Shown here piece after piece: positions 1 to 14,164 of a DNA stretch of 64,000 nt. Below the pieces are notes generated by a model. It was not told where the DNA came from. It was given only the letters and a program-made list of their open reading frames with translations, and did not search any database. The stretch is from Hymenolepis diminuta (Eukaryota; Platyhelminthes; Cestoda; Cyclophyllidea; Hymenolepididae). The position numbers and the translations under genes were made by a program. The stretch lies in assembly GCA_900708905.1 (NCBI GenBank), contig CAADRB010000018.1:636577-700576 (forward strand), read 5' to 3'. The stretch's first letter is position 1. The number at the start of each line of letters is the position of its first letter.

Positions 1-3000
1 TTTACCTTAGAACTGGAAAATTCGTATCGAGCCGTAGATTGGTTTCAGTGACACTTAGCAACTTTATAAGCATATGATTAACACATGAAAGGATTTGGGA
101 AAAAACCATAGTATGAAGTGTTAGATGGAAAACTGTGTCAGTTGAAATATTGTACTCCAGTGGCTCTTCTTAAAAGTTTGGGGAGTTGAATCATACGTTG
201 CTTCAAGAGTTAATATCTACTTTGTCAATCTTGTAGATGATAGATTCTATACATGTCAAGATATTTTATACAATTTAATCAGAACAGTCAGTAGTCTTTT
301 ATATTGAATATGCAAATATATTAACTGCCAGATAAAGGAAAAATAAATGTGAAAGGTTTTTTATTTAAAAGCAAAGTCCACACTTATAATGCCGTATCAA
401 TTGGAGCGGCTTCATTACTAAGGTTTTGGACTTGTTCATGATCCTAGTCTAGGTTATAAAGAAAACAATCGACTTAAATAATGAAATTTCTAAAAGTTTT
501 TTATATATCATAACTTTTGCTGTTTAAGGTATTGGTATTGATTTCGTATATCAAACCAAATATTTCTGACTTATATTTAAATAAATGTTTTCATTTTCAC
601 TGACAGAAGTGAATTAATGTTTTGAATTTAAGATCTTTTAATTTAAAATATGCCGTAACCTTAAGTTACATACATAAAACCTGAAAATTGGTCGTTTTTC
701 TAATGGGAAGTTGAAAAGGTATTGACCTTGTAAAATTTATACATAAACCTCACAAACTGCTCTTTTTCTAACCAAAGCTGTAAATTTCTCTTATAGAACA
801 GCTTCATTCTTTCGTCTTTTGGGAATGGAAAATTGACTTTAAAATTCCAATTCCCATGGTTGAACTCAAAATTATATGTGACATCCAATCTATGTTCCAT
901 TATTTCCAAAACCATTAAGTGATTTGTGTAGATTTTAATTATCAAAAGTCATTTTCGATCTTTTCGATAATTTTTTAATCCAAATAAATCATTAAAATTG
1001 AATGAAAATTTTAATGTTTAAGCTTTCACTATTTAATTTAGCAAGAATATTGATACTGAATTATATTCATTACTAGTATAAAACGTTAACATTAATTACT
1101 TGCTGGTAAAGTATCCTGCAGGATGAACCCCTACGTGTTTCCGAAATTTTCATCTATATCATCACTTATCACCGGACCTAATTATCTCTACTCCACAGTG
1201 TTGTTCAAAGTTATTGAGCCTACTGTAACCTCAAGCCCCCTACGGATAAACATTATGTGTCTTCAAGTGATTTATTTTAATTGTCGAAATAAGCTAATTA
1301 AGTGTACCTCGAATAGGCGTTGCTAAGGCACAGTTTCCGCTCGGCGATGTCCGGACCAATTCCATCTGTTCTACAACCGTCCCGTTTCATTAAAAATACA
1401 CCCGCACCTCGCAAAAGTGACTCATATTAACTATTTTTAATATCCACACATACGCTTGTAAGGCACATTTCTACGCTGCCTTCTAATTGCCGTCGTTCCT
1501 CAATCCTCTTTTACCCTCTTGAATCCTTTTTTTCTAATCAACTCTGGCATTCTACTCCAAAATTGTTATTAGTTTTTATTCAAACAGCTGAAAATTAGTT
1601 ATTATTGGTGTCATATTTAGTTATTTGCCAACAGTCCGAATTAGGATCTATGATACATTTACAATTACAAAACGCTAATTTTACAGATCACTATGTTCAT
1701 AAATTTTATTCAAAACGTGTATATTTGTTGAGTAAATTTTATTTAACATCATCACAAAAATAATGTTGATTTATTTAACCACATTTAAAGCTTTTAAGTT
1801 TACTTTCGGAAGTGTTTCTGTGATCATTCTATAAAAAAGGCGTGACTGATTTAGCTGTGAAGTTTATTTTTGTAACGCGGTGAACGAGACCGATTTTATC
1901 AAATACAAATAAACACTAATAGCTTGTATTTCAATGACAATAAAATTTGACAGTACTCAAAAAATTCAGCAAAATATTATAGGATGAGAAAGCTTAGATG
2001 GAATAAATTAGATAGAGTCATTCAAAATTTGTTATTTAATTAAAAATGGTAAAGCACTTTATACATGATTGTGAATTCCTGAAATTAAATTTACGTGTAT
2101 ACGTGTCTGCATATTAGACAAAAATTCAAATTTATTTCGTTTCCTGTTATTTTATTTCAAAAAAATCAATTTATTGATGTGCAAAGTTGAAAAATTTATA
2201 AATTTATCCCATACTTACTATAAAGCATATATATGATTTGGACCGTACTTGTAACAGAAGCGTTAAATTTATAATCGTCTTTGCTTTAGTGTCTAGCTAC
2301 CGCTCAATAAAAATCTGCATATGAAGGAACTAGACGCACAGAACCGTCAAGAAAATTAAAATCAGTAAGACTGAACGAGTGAAACGGATATTTGTTGTTA
2401 TTTTAGAAATAAAAAAACAAATCACTACTATAAATAAGCAGCCACATTTTATATTTTTTTGATAGACAATTTCGTTGAACGACATAGTGGATTTCAGAAC
2501 GGGTAATATTCAAAAATAATGTTTATAGCAAAGTTCAGAGTTCACACTTTTACATCAACACTAAAAATAGTATCAACTCAAATTCTTCTCAGAGGCATTC
2601 TTATAAAAATTGAATGTTCTGTTATCTCCTTGTCTTTTGAGTATTATCCCATGCAAATGATGTTGCTTATCTGTTAAAGGATCTCGGGCCGTTCTCGGGT
2701 ATTTTTACTCTCTTGCTCTTATGTCTTGATGTCGTTGAAAGCAAATCACTATAAACTGAATTGTCATGATATAAGGGCTTATAAAGCACAAGTCGCCTTA
2801 TTGCAAAATTATCAGATCTAACTACTGCGCAAATTAAATGATATTGATTTCAACTATGCTTTCCCCTATCATGTAAAGGACACATGCGGGCAAACCGACG
2901 TTAAGGAATGTTCCCATTTACTCAATGTAATAATTTTATTAGCTTTTACTATTTTGAAGAATAACCATTAATTTAAATTATGTTTATATAAATTATTATA

Positions 3001-6000
3001 TCGTAATATAGCAGCAACGAAGGGAAAATTTTATAAAATGTTAATTTTTTTCACTTGTATTATTTCAAATGACGCAATAACAAAATTTAAATTTTCTCAA
3101 AAGTTGAGATTGAGTGTATATGATTTACTGCGGTTCTTGTCCTTACTGCTGGCCAGATACTCGTTTTATAATCGATTTATTCCCAAGATAATCCTAACAA
3201 AGATTCTTCAATTTCAACTGTTGGGGCTTTTTGTTTTATATTGCAGTTAAAAACTGAGCATCTTATTTCGAGTTAGAATTTTCTAAGTATTGCGTAAACT
3301 TAATGGGACTAGATCTAATTAATTTACATGAATTGAAAACTGCAATTATGTCATTAGTTGTACGTAACGAAAACATCAATTAGCAAAATACAGTGGCTAC
3401 TGCGATTGGTCATACTATACGCAAATATATAAAATCATTGGATTTGCCAAAAAAATTAAAAACGAATGAAGAATGAGACTTTTCAGCAATTTGCTAGAAG
3501 AAATGATAATTATTTTCCCCTGCTTTTAATATTTCTTCCGTGATTAAAAATTTCATATCCTTCTTTATTTCTCCACTGATGAATGACACTCGATAATTAT
3601 ACTTATTTGTTTAAGCCAATACTGATGGAGAGGGAGTTTCGTAATGCACGCGTGTTGACTATAACGTGTCTTGTGCTCTGCCGTGGCTTCTACGTTAAGT
3701 TGCTATATTGCCGAGTTTTCTGGATTGTCGGCTCTGCGAAATTACTATCGGGACTTCTAGTTTGATACCTTATAACACAGTCAACACATATACATTGGTA
3801 CCATATCTTATTAAGCTTCCCAACATCTATAAAAAGTGTTAACATTATTTCAAATTTCAAAAAAACGCCAAAATAAACGCAGATCAAAGTATTGAATAAA
3901 TCTTTCTCTCATTAATAATATTTTGTAACTGACGACCTACTAATGCGGGTAAAATTTAAATAAACTAAAAAATAAACGTTATTTAATATGATCATTAAAT
4001 ATATATGTCAAGACGAAAATTTAATTTTAAAAATTATTAAATATTTTTCCTAGTCAGAGTCAATATTTATTTTTTTTCCCTTTATTACTGAAATATGGAG
4101 CAGAAGTTTACATAAATATAAAAGACTGAAAAAGGCACAATACCAAATGTGCTCAACACCAATCTTCTAAGAGTATAAGCGTTTTTGTGCAAATCAATCA
4201 AATCAATATTCTTAATATGAATAAGCTACTTGATAAAAATATGATAAGGCAAACCAATAATAAGCAGTCATTGGATGCCACTTTGCAATTAATATTGGCT
4301 GTTTATAGCAAGAAATTAGGTAGGACAAAAAAGTTATTTAATACAAAACTGACACCTTGAAGCATAATTACATGCTTTTAAATGTTAATCATTATTTTAA
4401 TATCTTTTAGTGTATTTTTGCTGAAGACTGATCGCCAAAATATGATTAGGAACATTAACACTCACATCACTTATACTTATTTGCAAGTAATTAGCAAAAT
4501 TCACTCTCATGCATTTTTATAAAAAATAGAACATGTTTTTTAATTTTATTCAACTATGCGACAAAACTAACATAGTGTATGTCCCTTGCGCATCAAAGGG
4601 TAGTTTCATATGGTTTTTAAAAACTGTATGCTTAAATTTTCAACCATTATTCGTTAGGTTTGGTCAAAATTGGAAATTCATTAAATAGCGATTTTTAGTC
4701 CTCCCAATACAAAGCAAGTTTATGTCAACTGTAATTCTATTTAAGATTCTCGATATTTGCATTGGTTTATATAAAACGTTGAAAAATTTTCGATATGATT
4801 AGTTTTTTTCCATATGGTATATGAAAATTATTGTTTGATATGCAATCATTTTTATGCCACCATTGACCTATCGAAACGGGAGTCAATATTATCATTGTAA
4901 TAAAGCAAATGAATTAAGAAATTTTTTTACATTCCCAATGAATTTTCAATATTATTTTGTCTTTTGATTGAATTCCACTAATAATATTTGACTTGGGTGC
5001 AGTCTACAAAATCATATTTATTTTACTACACTTTTCCTTAATACGAGCATATTTGAAAGAATTTTCTTGGATAGCATAAAAAATTCGAAAACTGAAAATA
5101 AAATATTTTGTGCTAAAAATATGCCGATCATAAGCAAGATTTAAATGATTGTCTATTAAATTTAGCATTCATTGAGACAATCAAGCAGAATCCGAATATG
5201 GGGGTTTACAGGACCATGTTCATAGAATTCTTTTGCATCTCCTCATAAAGAGGATCAAAACTTGCCTGTTATATCATAAATATCGATCTTATATTATTGT
5301 CTTTTTAAGGAGGTACAAAAATAGCCAGTTAAAAAAGAAAATTATTGTCCATTAATCGCCATTAGATTCCAACCATATTAAATGCATCATTTTTTCTTGA
5401 TTGTGTTCATTAGTAAAAATATCACTTGCATTAAGACATTGGGTAAAAGTTACCTAAAATTACTTTTTCTCCTTAATAGCACCTAAAAAATTGACATTAA
5501 TATGTAACTGCAATTTTTATTCTGATACAAAAATAATATACATATAATTTATATAATTAAACAATTGGGTATAAAAATTTTAAATATCTTATTTGCAATA
5601 AACATTAATATTCGCATCGAACTTCGCTGCTTTTTATTTCTAAAATTTATTAGTAGTTGTTTGTGCTCAATTCAATGAAATGACAACTGAAACTTCTGCT
5701 GTCAAAATTTGATTGCCCTATGGACGGATTTTGGATTAATTAAATTTTATTTGAGTGGAACCAATTCAGGATTTTACTTGTATAATCGATTAAATTTCAT
5801 GCTATCATGGGAGTAAGGGGGAATGTTGCTCTAGAACAAATTTAATAGGCTTGTATAAAAATATAGCCAGGCGTTATTAATACTTTTTTAATAGCTGAAG
5901 TACGTTTTAAAACATATGAACATTAGAAATAGGCATAAAAGTAAAGTGTGTGCGACTGTGACTCGGTCTTTTTCCGGTTTTGTTCTGTTTCAAATTATAA

Positions 6001-9000
6001 TAAGCACTGTTTTACAAATTTTATTGAATATCTGAAGAAATATACCCACTTTTTTAATTCTCCAATATATAAACCAAAAACTTTATTATGTATATTACAG
6101 ATACTGTTATACACATGACGGCGAAATTTTCGGAAATCGCTTTTGGGTTTATGGCTTCTAAATTATATTTTCAATCTATGGCTTTAGATAAAATGATATT
6201 TGTTTTTTGATAATTAAAGGTACCGTGCTTTTGACAAAATATTTTGCAAAAATATTTGTTACATAGTATAGATTCATTATCTAAGTTATTATTTAAAGAA
6301 TAAATGTACTTTCCGTTGTTTTTATATAATTTGTGCTGTCTATTATTTCTAATTTGTCCATTTCTAAGTATTTTATATCGGTTGCACGTAATGCATTGTG
6401 TCGTTTAGTTACAAAAGAATAACTGGACCATTATAACGTGTGAAATGAACAATTGGTGGAACGGAACATCCTATTACCAAGTATTTTTAACATATCTGAT
6501 AAAAAAATAATTGTAAAGTAGAACGGATAACATTTACTAAGTTATCGTTGCTCCATCCAACATGATAAGAAAAGAAAATTAAAATGGCTTCAAGTTGATT
6601 TGCCTCGTCTTGCTAAAATCTCTGATGTCACCTGAATTACAACGAATCATTAAATACGAACAATTGGCTTTTTGCCTTTATTCCAGTTGACGACATATTC
6701 AAAGATAGATTTAAAATCCAACTTGACTAAGCAGATAAATTCAAAGACAATTTTTAAAATTATTTTCCGTTTAGTTTTATATTTTCTTAATAATCATTCT
6801 CTATTATTTTAAATTTAACTTAAATGCTTAAATGTGTGCTTTTGCAGTGATAACGATGCAATGAGCAAGTTTACAGCAGAATAAATATTCGATTCTGTTT
6901 TCTGTAGTCGTTACTGAGATTAAATTAAATTAGATAGCTTTACTATTTGTTTAGAAACATACTTAAATCTGCATGCATAAATATATTAAAGAAGTAAGTG
7001 AAATTTGTTTCATAAAAATTGAATAAATTTTGTTTTAGTATTTAAATAAGCTTAAATTTTTCACCTCAGTATAATTTTATCAGCCTTTATCTCTGTATCC
7101 AGCTTTCGACATGATGAATTTATTCCTAATATGCTTAATTTTTTTAAGGAATTTTAAATTAAAAAAAGACCGTTTTGTAACATTAATGTTTAGTCTATTA
7201 CAGCTATAATTAATTTGTCGATGCTTCTAAAGGATTGTCAATGATATAAGATGGTACATATCATTAATCGACAGGGATAATGTAAGAAAAATAGTGATTG
7301 TTTGGGAGTCTCAAAAATGATTGACGCGTTTCTGTCTACTTAACCGATGTTTATAAAGAAAATTTTTGATTAAGGCTTAATTCCGATGTAATTTTATTGA
7401 GAGGTTACCTTTATAAATCGAGACTTGCGTCCGCTTAATTTATTTACGTAAGTCTCCAGAATTTATCTAGATTATTGCATATAAGAGGGCGTACATCTAA
7501 AAATTTAAATATTATTAAGCAGCAGCTAATCAGTACATATCGAGATTACGTTGCTAAACCTCTATTTCACCATTTTAAAATGAAGTGACAGCTGTTGTTG
7601 ATTAACTGTATAAAATTATATAAATAAAATCGCTGTTTAAAGAGCGTTATATTGACATCATGTATTTCTTATTTACTGAAATAATCGTATTTGGTCACTT
7701 GTGTATTTAATAAATATTTGAAAGATAAAACATAAATATCTCTAAGGATGCTAGGCATCCTCATATTAAATGCTGCTTAAATTGTGCCCTTAACTGGAAT
7801 TATTATACATTTTGGAGATACACACTAAGCTTTAAACTATGATGAGCTTGACAATTGAACCTAAGTTCAACTGTAACGATCAAATCACAACCTCATGTCC
7901 TAAACAATACTAGGGAAATTTAAAATTTATGTTAAAAAGGAAAATTAACTTAATATATCTTATTTGAAGAAACATTTAAAAATAAATTCTCTCCTTCTTA
8001 TGACTAAATTTTTAAAAATCTGTTTCCTGTAAAATATTTATTCCCCACTTAAAAATTCATAAGATAAGAGATTGCATTAAGATTGGAAGATAAAAAAAGA
8101 AGTTTAAAGCGAAAAACTAATTACACTAAGTCATTATTGGAAGTTTTATAAACTAAAATTAGGTATTTTTATACACCCAATGCAAAAGGAAATTAAATAA
8201 TTTTAGTCTGAGTTGAAACCCAAAGCTGAATGGAAGTAGTGAAGAATACCACTCGAACGCTGATATTACGAGCGTATAATGATGGAATTGACCATACAAG
8301 CATTCGTCCTATTTTTTGATCTGCTGGATGTATGCTTTCAAATAAATACTTCAAATTCAAGACTGTTTAACGAGAGGAAAAGAAAATATTTCTATTTATA
8401 TAATTTTAGGAACTTAATCTAGGCTCTAAAAAATCAAATAAAAATGCGAAAAAGTTAACGTCTCCTAGAGGTCTCTCTTCGGTGTGCTAGAATTTGAAAG
8501 TTATTGATCCATGTTTCTAATTCGTGTCATAGATACGATATTCAAATAAATAGACTGAATAATAAGATATAAAGATTTATTGTAGTGCTCAAAAGTATTT
8601 GCTTGATCATATTGTGACAGATGAAGTTTATTTGTTTTCGAATTTTTTAAATCACTCCAAGCAAGGTCGATGTTATCAAGCGCACAAACCAGCACATTGA
8701 GCTTATGTTACCATGCCAATGTATCAACATCAGCAAAATATAATGCTGTTCTAAAAATCATAAGATTAAAAAGTTGATTATCTATATAACGAGAAGAAGG
8801 TGGAGTTTATATAAAAATAATGATGTCGCCCCGAAGAGATTGAAAATTTTATTTTTTAATGATATTTTTATCTTAATGGAGATAATCAAAAATTTACCAT
8901 ATATGACAATTTCCTCTCAATTCGACATTAAATTCTCTACATAAATGGGCATTTTTAATCTCCAGACAAAACCGCACTCAGTATAAAACTTAAAATATTG

Positions 9001-9478
9001 GGTTCGGTTATTTGACAGAGTTTCAAAATAGGACACAATGGCCTAAATATTAAGGTCAGTAAATGTAATATCGTAAATAGCAAGAAGAAACTCAGTAAAC
9101 ATACCGATATATTTATGAAAACTTTATATTCCCATTGGTAGTAACTTAGTAACCAATTTAAGCGTTTTAACTGAATGCACTTCAGATAGCAAAATCCCAT
9201 ATTAAGATATTTTCCGTCGCCATTTTATTCATCGGTTAACTTTTTAATGTGCTTATATAAAGGGAAGCAATTTATAGTTTTCGGAAATTTACATTAAAAG
9301 ATGCTAACAGTTCAACTATTTCATTGAAGCGATTAGAATATTTAATACAAAAAATAATTTTTACAATGAAACTCTTTTCAGTTTGAATATGACTTATGCT
9401 TACATTAAAGGATGAATCCCTTTTCTCCGAAATATTTTATCTTACACCATCCCTAATTATCACTAAATTTAATTATCT
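1..9478. other. AT-rich non-coding region, no supported gene
   Basis: About 9.5 kb of strongly AT-rich sequence with stops in all frames at short intervals. No open frame here exceeds about 80 codons and none resembles a known family. A segment near 1110-1420 is less AT-rich and pyrimidine-rich but gives only a 67-codon open frame without recognisable content. It could be intergenic DNA or part of a very long intron of a gene lying outside the window; the sequence does not decide. Confidence 0.6.
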
Positions 9479-10262
9479 NNNNNNNNNNNNNNNNNNNNNN
9501 NNNNNNNNNNNNNNNNNNNNNNNNNNNNNNNNNNNNNNNNNNNNNNNNNNNNNNNNNNNNNNNNNNNNNNNNNNNNNNNNNNNNNNNNNNNNNNNNNNNN
9601 NNNNNNNNNNNNNNNNNNNNNNNNNNNNNNNNNNNNNNNNNNNNNNNNNNNNNNNNNNNNNNNNNNNNNNNNNNNNNNNNNNNNNNNNNNNNNNNNNNNN
9701 NNNNNNNNNNNNNNNNNNNNNNNNNNNNNNNNNNNNNNNNNNNNNNNNNNNNNNNNNNNNNNNNNNNNNNNNNNNNNNNNNNNNNNNNNNNNNNNNNNNN
9801 NNNNNNNNNNNNNNNNNNNNNNNNNNNNNNNNNNNNNNNNNNNNNNNNNNNNNNNNNNNNNNNNNNNNNNNNNNNNNNNNNNNNNNNNNNNNNNNNNNNN
9901 NNNNNNNNNNNNNNNNNNNNNNNNNNNNNNNNNNNNNNNNNNNNNNNNNNNNNNNNNNNNNNNNNNNNNNNNNNNNNNNNNNNNNNNNNNNNNNNNNNNN
10001 NNNNNNNNNNNNNNNNNNNNNNNNNNNNNNNNNNNNNNNNNNNNNNNNNNNNNNNNNNNNNNNNNNNNNNNNNNNNNNNNNNNNNNNNNNNNNNNNNNNN
10101 NNNNNNNNNNNNNNNNNNNNNNNNNNNNNNNNNNNNNNNNNNNNNNNNNNNNNNNNNNNNNNNNNNNNNNNNNNNNNNNNNNNNNNNNNNNNNNNNNNNN
10201 NNNNNNNNNNNNNNNNNNNNNNNNNNNNNNNNNNNNNNNNNNNNNNNNNNNNNNNNNNNNNN
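9479..10262. other. assembly gap (784 N)
   Basis: Unbroken run of N. Open frames that appear to cross it are artefacts of translating N. The right edge abuts short imperfect repeats, so the gap probably marks a repeat that could not be assembled. Confidence 0.99.
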
Positions 10263-10308
10263 CAATCCTTGTGTTGTTTTCTTTTCATTTACTGTTAGCC
10301 AACTACCG

Positions 10309-10401
10309 CTACAAACTGATGAACTACTCCTACCACAAATTGGTGACTCCGCCACTACAAACCGGTGACCCTCAACAATCTGGTGGCCCGCTACAACATA
10401 G
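10309..10401 (+). repeat. short imperfect tandem repeats at gap edge
   Basis: Four to five degenerate units of about 18-22 bp share the core ctacaaa(c/t)yggtgac: near 10309, 10331, 10353, 10373 and 10391. They are visibly less AT-rich than the surroundings. They may be the edge of a larger repetitive element hidden in the gap; no coding content is seen. Confidence 0.5.
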
Positions 10402-11876
10402 TCTTTTTTGTATTTGGTCGAACCAAATATTGAAATAAACCTTGATCATTAGCCGCATATATCAAAATAAGTCAAGTTATTCAAATGACTAAAAGAATCT
10501 TTAAAATTTGACGATTTAGTATCCAGAGTATAAATATCATTTCATATATTGCATCTCTTATTTTTGGTTGAGTCTAGAAAACACAGTCTCTGCATTCTAA
10601 ACAGGTATACAAGAGGTAATCCACAAGCACAATAATCCACTGAGTTTGTATCCTATGACGCAGCTGCTAAATCTTTATCGTTTCAGACTTATTACTTTAA
10701 AAAAGCAAAATTAAACAGGGAATTAATTTTATTAGCAAAATGTAAATAGGCAAATTTGTAATGTTTTACTGCATTAGTTATCACAGAGGTATATTAAAGC
10801 AAAAGATATCTGGCGGTCAACATGGTAGAGTTTTTATGTTGGCCTTTTCAAAATAATATTCTTTAATTCGTGAAAAATGTGACAAATCATAAAACACTCT
10901 GAAGCAACCACCAAACAGGATTATTAAATAACTCCAATTTGTAAAAAAAGAAACCAATGACTAAAAATTCAGCCTGTAAAAAATTCCTCCCTTTCATAAT
11001 ATGTAAAGGATTTTGGAGTAAAACTCTCCTATATTAAAGCAATTCCGTTTTAGTGGCGTTATTTTTACAGTAATGTTTTTAGTATTTCAATTTTAAATTT
11101 ATATTACTTTTGACAGCAGATGTCAATCAAAATTTTGTGATTAGGACTGATAATGACATCGTCAAGACCATCCCACCACAGGCAATTCACACAGTGCCAA
11201 TCACCACGCCAAGAAATCGACCACTCGACGTGACTGACGTCTCACAAACAAACATTTGTATATTAACCAAACTAATTTGTTAATTACTAAATTGTGGCGA
11301 TTTCTCCTACCACTTCCAAATTATTCTAGCGACATGAGTGACCTGGTTATTTCTTCAATGTAATCAAGGTACACACCTCATTCACTTATACGAATTTACT
11401 GCATTTATGAATTTTACCCAGTTTCGTTCACGTTCACGTTTTACTTTTCGGAAATTAAGATGAAGTAATTCTTTAAACTATTTTATTCATAAAAATCATT
11501 CGTCTCTGTTTCAATACATATTGGATATTAACTTAAGTTATATTCGCAACAAATTTTCTAAATAGATCATCACCTTCCCACTTACCCTACTCCTTTGCTA
11601 GCAATTGTCAGTAATAAGCTTTTATTTAGAAGTTACTACTTAATAAAATGTTAATTCTCTTTTTTATTTACAAATATAAAGGAAAAATAAACATTTGAAT
11701 TAGAATTTTTCATTAAATAGACCGGTTTTCTATGTTTTCATATATTTTATTAAATATAATAATATTTTACAGAGCTCTACTAAAACCAATTTTTACCCGC
11801 CCATCTTTGCTATGCTAAGGCTGCAAACCGCAGAATATCGTGTAAAATCATTCACTTGCTCAATCATTGGAAGAAG

Positions 11877-12345
11877 AAATAAGTTGAATCAGCGAGATTG
11901 ACCATTTTTCATTAAATAATACTGGCAAATAAACACTGAATATTGTAAATAAGCGTTCACAGCAATTTAGAGGACGGATCGTGAAATTTAGATTTTGGAA
12001 ATCGAACTGTCCATTTAGAAAATAGTGTTCAACTTGGGTTCAAAATTTAAGTGTTATAAAGCTCTTTGATCCTTTGTCGCTACTCTCTATCTTCTTGATC
12101 CCCTCTCCTTATCGTTTGTTGAATTTACTTTAATTCAATGTTAATTGCCTCCAAAAATTTAAATTGTACATTTTTTCTTTTACTGCGGATAATAATAATA
12201 ATAATATGTATTACCCTCGGAAGTGAACATATCTTGTTCGAAACTGGGAAATTTAAATTTAGGTTAAATAAAAGCAAATTTCAAATAAAATTTAACTATA
12301 TGAGAATAGAAAGCAAGAGTAGGAACATCCAGTCTAATATTTAAT
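11877..12345 (+). repeat. dispersed repeat family R, copy R1
   Basis: Aligns by eye, in the same orientation, with 35747-36110 and 56635-56940. Shared landmarks in order are a block like 'aataaacaCtgaatat', a block like 'gaactgtccatttagaaaatag', a pyrimidine-rich block around 'ttgatcccctctcctt', and 'ttgcctccaaaaatttaaattgta'. A short TAA-repeat tract (12189-12206) follows the homologous part. No open frame is conserved among copies, so this is a non-coding dispersed repeat, possibly a decayed LTR or a non-autonomous element. Confidence 0.6.
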
Positions 12346-12864
12346 TCTGATATTATTTATGGAAGAAGCTAGTTTGACACTAAACGATTACTTGAGCTGC
12401 CTACGTACATTTGGTTTAATATTCCCGTGAGTTGACCTGCTAATTGTTTGCTATATGTTGCCCTGTAGCAATATATTTACTTAGTTTATTTTTTAAATTA
12501 GGACCATATTTCAGTTGAGCTTCACACCTTGCAAATTCTAGGACCTAACACTCATTTAACCAGACCTAGAAATTTGTATTCCGACAAGGGTGCAACGATA
12601 ACAAGACCATTTCTAAGAAAAGTCTACATTTTTTAAAGATTCGTAGAGTTCCTTTTCCGCATTGTTTAGTGGAATTAGGTCCGGTATTTTGTCTCAATTC
12701 AGTTTACCAGCACAAAAATGGTTTGCTATGAAAATATATTTTTTCCTTGTCAAAGTGCAATTAGCATTATATAATTGGTTATTCATCCCATAGGTAAAGA
12801 GACCAGCACCTATCCTCATACACCTAAATATCAGCCCGTTATTTTCGACAAGTATTGTATATTA

Positions 12865-14164
12865 CAGGGTGCATAAGGTATCTGAGAGCACTTATATTGT
12901 TGTAATTGAAACTAACTTAATAATAATAAACCCATTTTTTATATCACGAGATCATATGCCAGATACTACCATATTTACTGAAATGAAAAAGCCCATTGTG
13001 ATATGGTTTATAGAAGCGAAACGCAGGAATTTGGAAATCGCAAGTTTATAAAAGTTGGTAGATCTTTTGGTTATAAAGTTAGAAAGGAGCTGCTGAATGA
13101 AAACAATAGAGATGAATTGATCTCAACGAGAAAAAGAAAACAGGAGCACCATCAACACTCTGCTGACTCACTCACAACAACTGAGTTTGTGAGAAGAGTA
13201 CATGGCATGATGGACGGAAATCCTGGGAGGTTAATGCACAACATCTTGCCAAATATCTTCAAGTGTCTGCAGAAATATTAAGGAACTTTCTTCAAGGCCT
13301 CGGATACAAATCTCATACGTTTTTAGATGAGGTCAATTTTTGTCAGCAAAAACAACTCAAGGGAATTGTTTAATGCATGTAAGACGACTTAAAGAAATTG
13401 AAGCATTCAGAAGAAGAGAGTCTTTTGTTTTTCTCCGACGAAAACAGCCTCCATCAGGATGAAAAAGTCCCTCGAAGAAATGATAGGTAACTATGTGCGG
13501 GTGGATTCCACTGAAATTCCAACTCTTATGCATGCGCGCGAAGTTTCAAGCAAGCAACAGAGATGGTTTTGGTGATGTTAGCAGTAAGGAAAGGGCATAT
13601 CATGACTCCTCCATTTTTGCCACATAGTTTAAAATCAATGCAGATGCAGATGCCTATGTGACGACTCTTCAAACTATTGTTGTTAAGTCGCCTTGGATAG
13701 ACAGTGCAGCCAGTGGAGGAAGACATCCTATATCTTTCAACAGGATTCGACTCCATCTCATAAAGTTCTCAATACTCAGACTTTTCATCCTCAACATGCC
13801 ATACCAAACTTATGGACGCCTCCTAACTATTTACCAGATCCTAACCCTTTCGATTATTACGTGGCGGACGGGGCGAGGCATGGTCGAAAAGGAAGTATAT
13901 AAGCATGCCTATAACATCTGATTCTTTTCATTTATGAAAGCAATAGTCTGAGCAATGAAGGACATCAATAATGACCCCTTGATCAAAGCAGTACAACTGA
14001 GTCGGTGATAGAATCTGAAGGAGGACATACGGAATATACCCTAGGTTAATATTACTATTTTTATCTGTTTTGCTGCAAGAAATCGTAAGCTTCAACCATG
14101 TACAATTTCATTTTCTGTTTTTCTAAAAGTGTGTACTGTGTCCACGAATGTCTTACCCGCCCTA
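12865..14164 (+). mobile_element. mariner-family DNA transposon, copy M1 (inactive)
   Basis: About 1.3 kb, the usual mariner length, bounded by TA dinucleotides and imperfect terminal inverted repeats: left end cagggtgcataaggtatctg, right end (reversed) agggcgggtaagacattcg. The decayed transposase reads left to right. Recognisable pieces are the FSDE catalytic block near 13430, SPWIDSAASGGR near 13690-13725, QQDSTPSH near 13738, and PDPNPFDYYV near 13828-13862, which together hold the three catalytic aspartates of mariner DDD enzymes. Frame changes and stops break the coding region, and about five residues between the second and third aspartates are missing relative to the other copies. It is clearly diverged from M2 and M3. 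Confidence 0.9.
13143..14000 (+). pseudogene. broken mariner transposase (M1)
   Basis: Fragments of the transposase are spread over different frames. 13143-13281 gives the N-terminal part ([15 protein letters not shown]). 13658-13902 gives the region from SPWIDS to NPFDYYV through two overlapping frames, so at least one frameshift lies between. After NPFDYYV the frame shifts again before the VEKEV block. No intact frame covers the catalytic core, so no active enzyme is expected. Confidence 0.85.

Noticed and set aside
9396..10355. Open frames of 270-300 codons crossing the gap
   Set aside because: Almost entirely N; their length is an artefact of the assembly gap.
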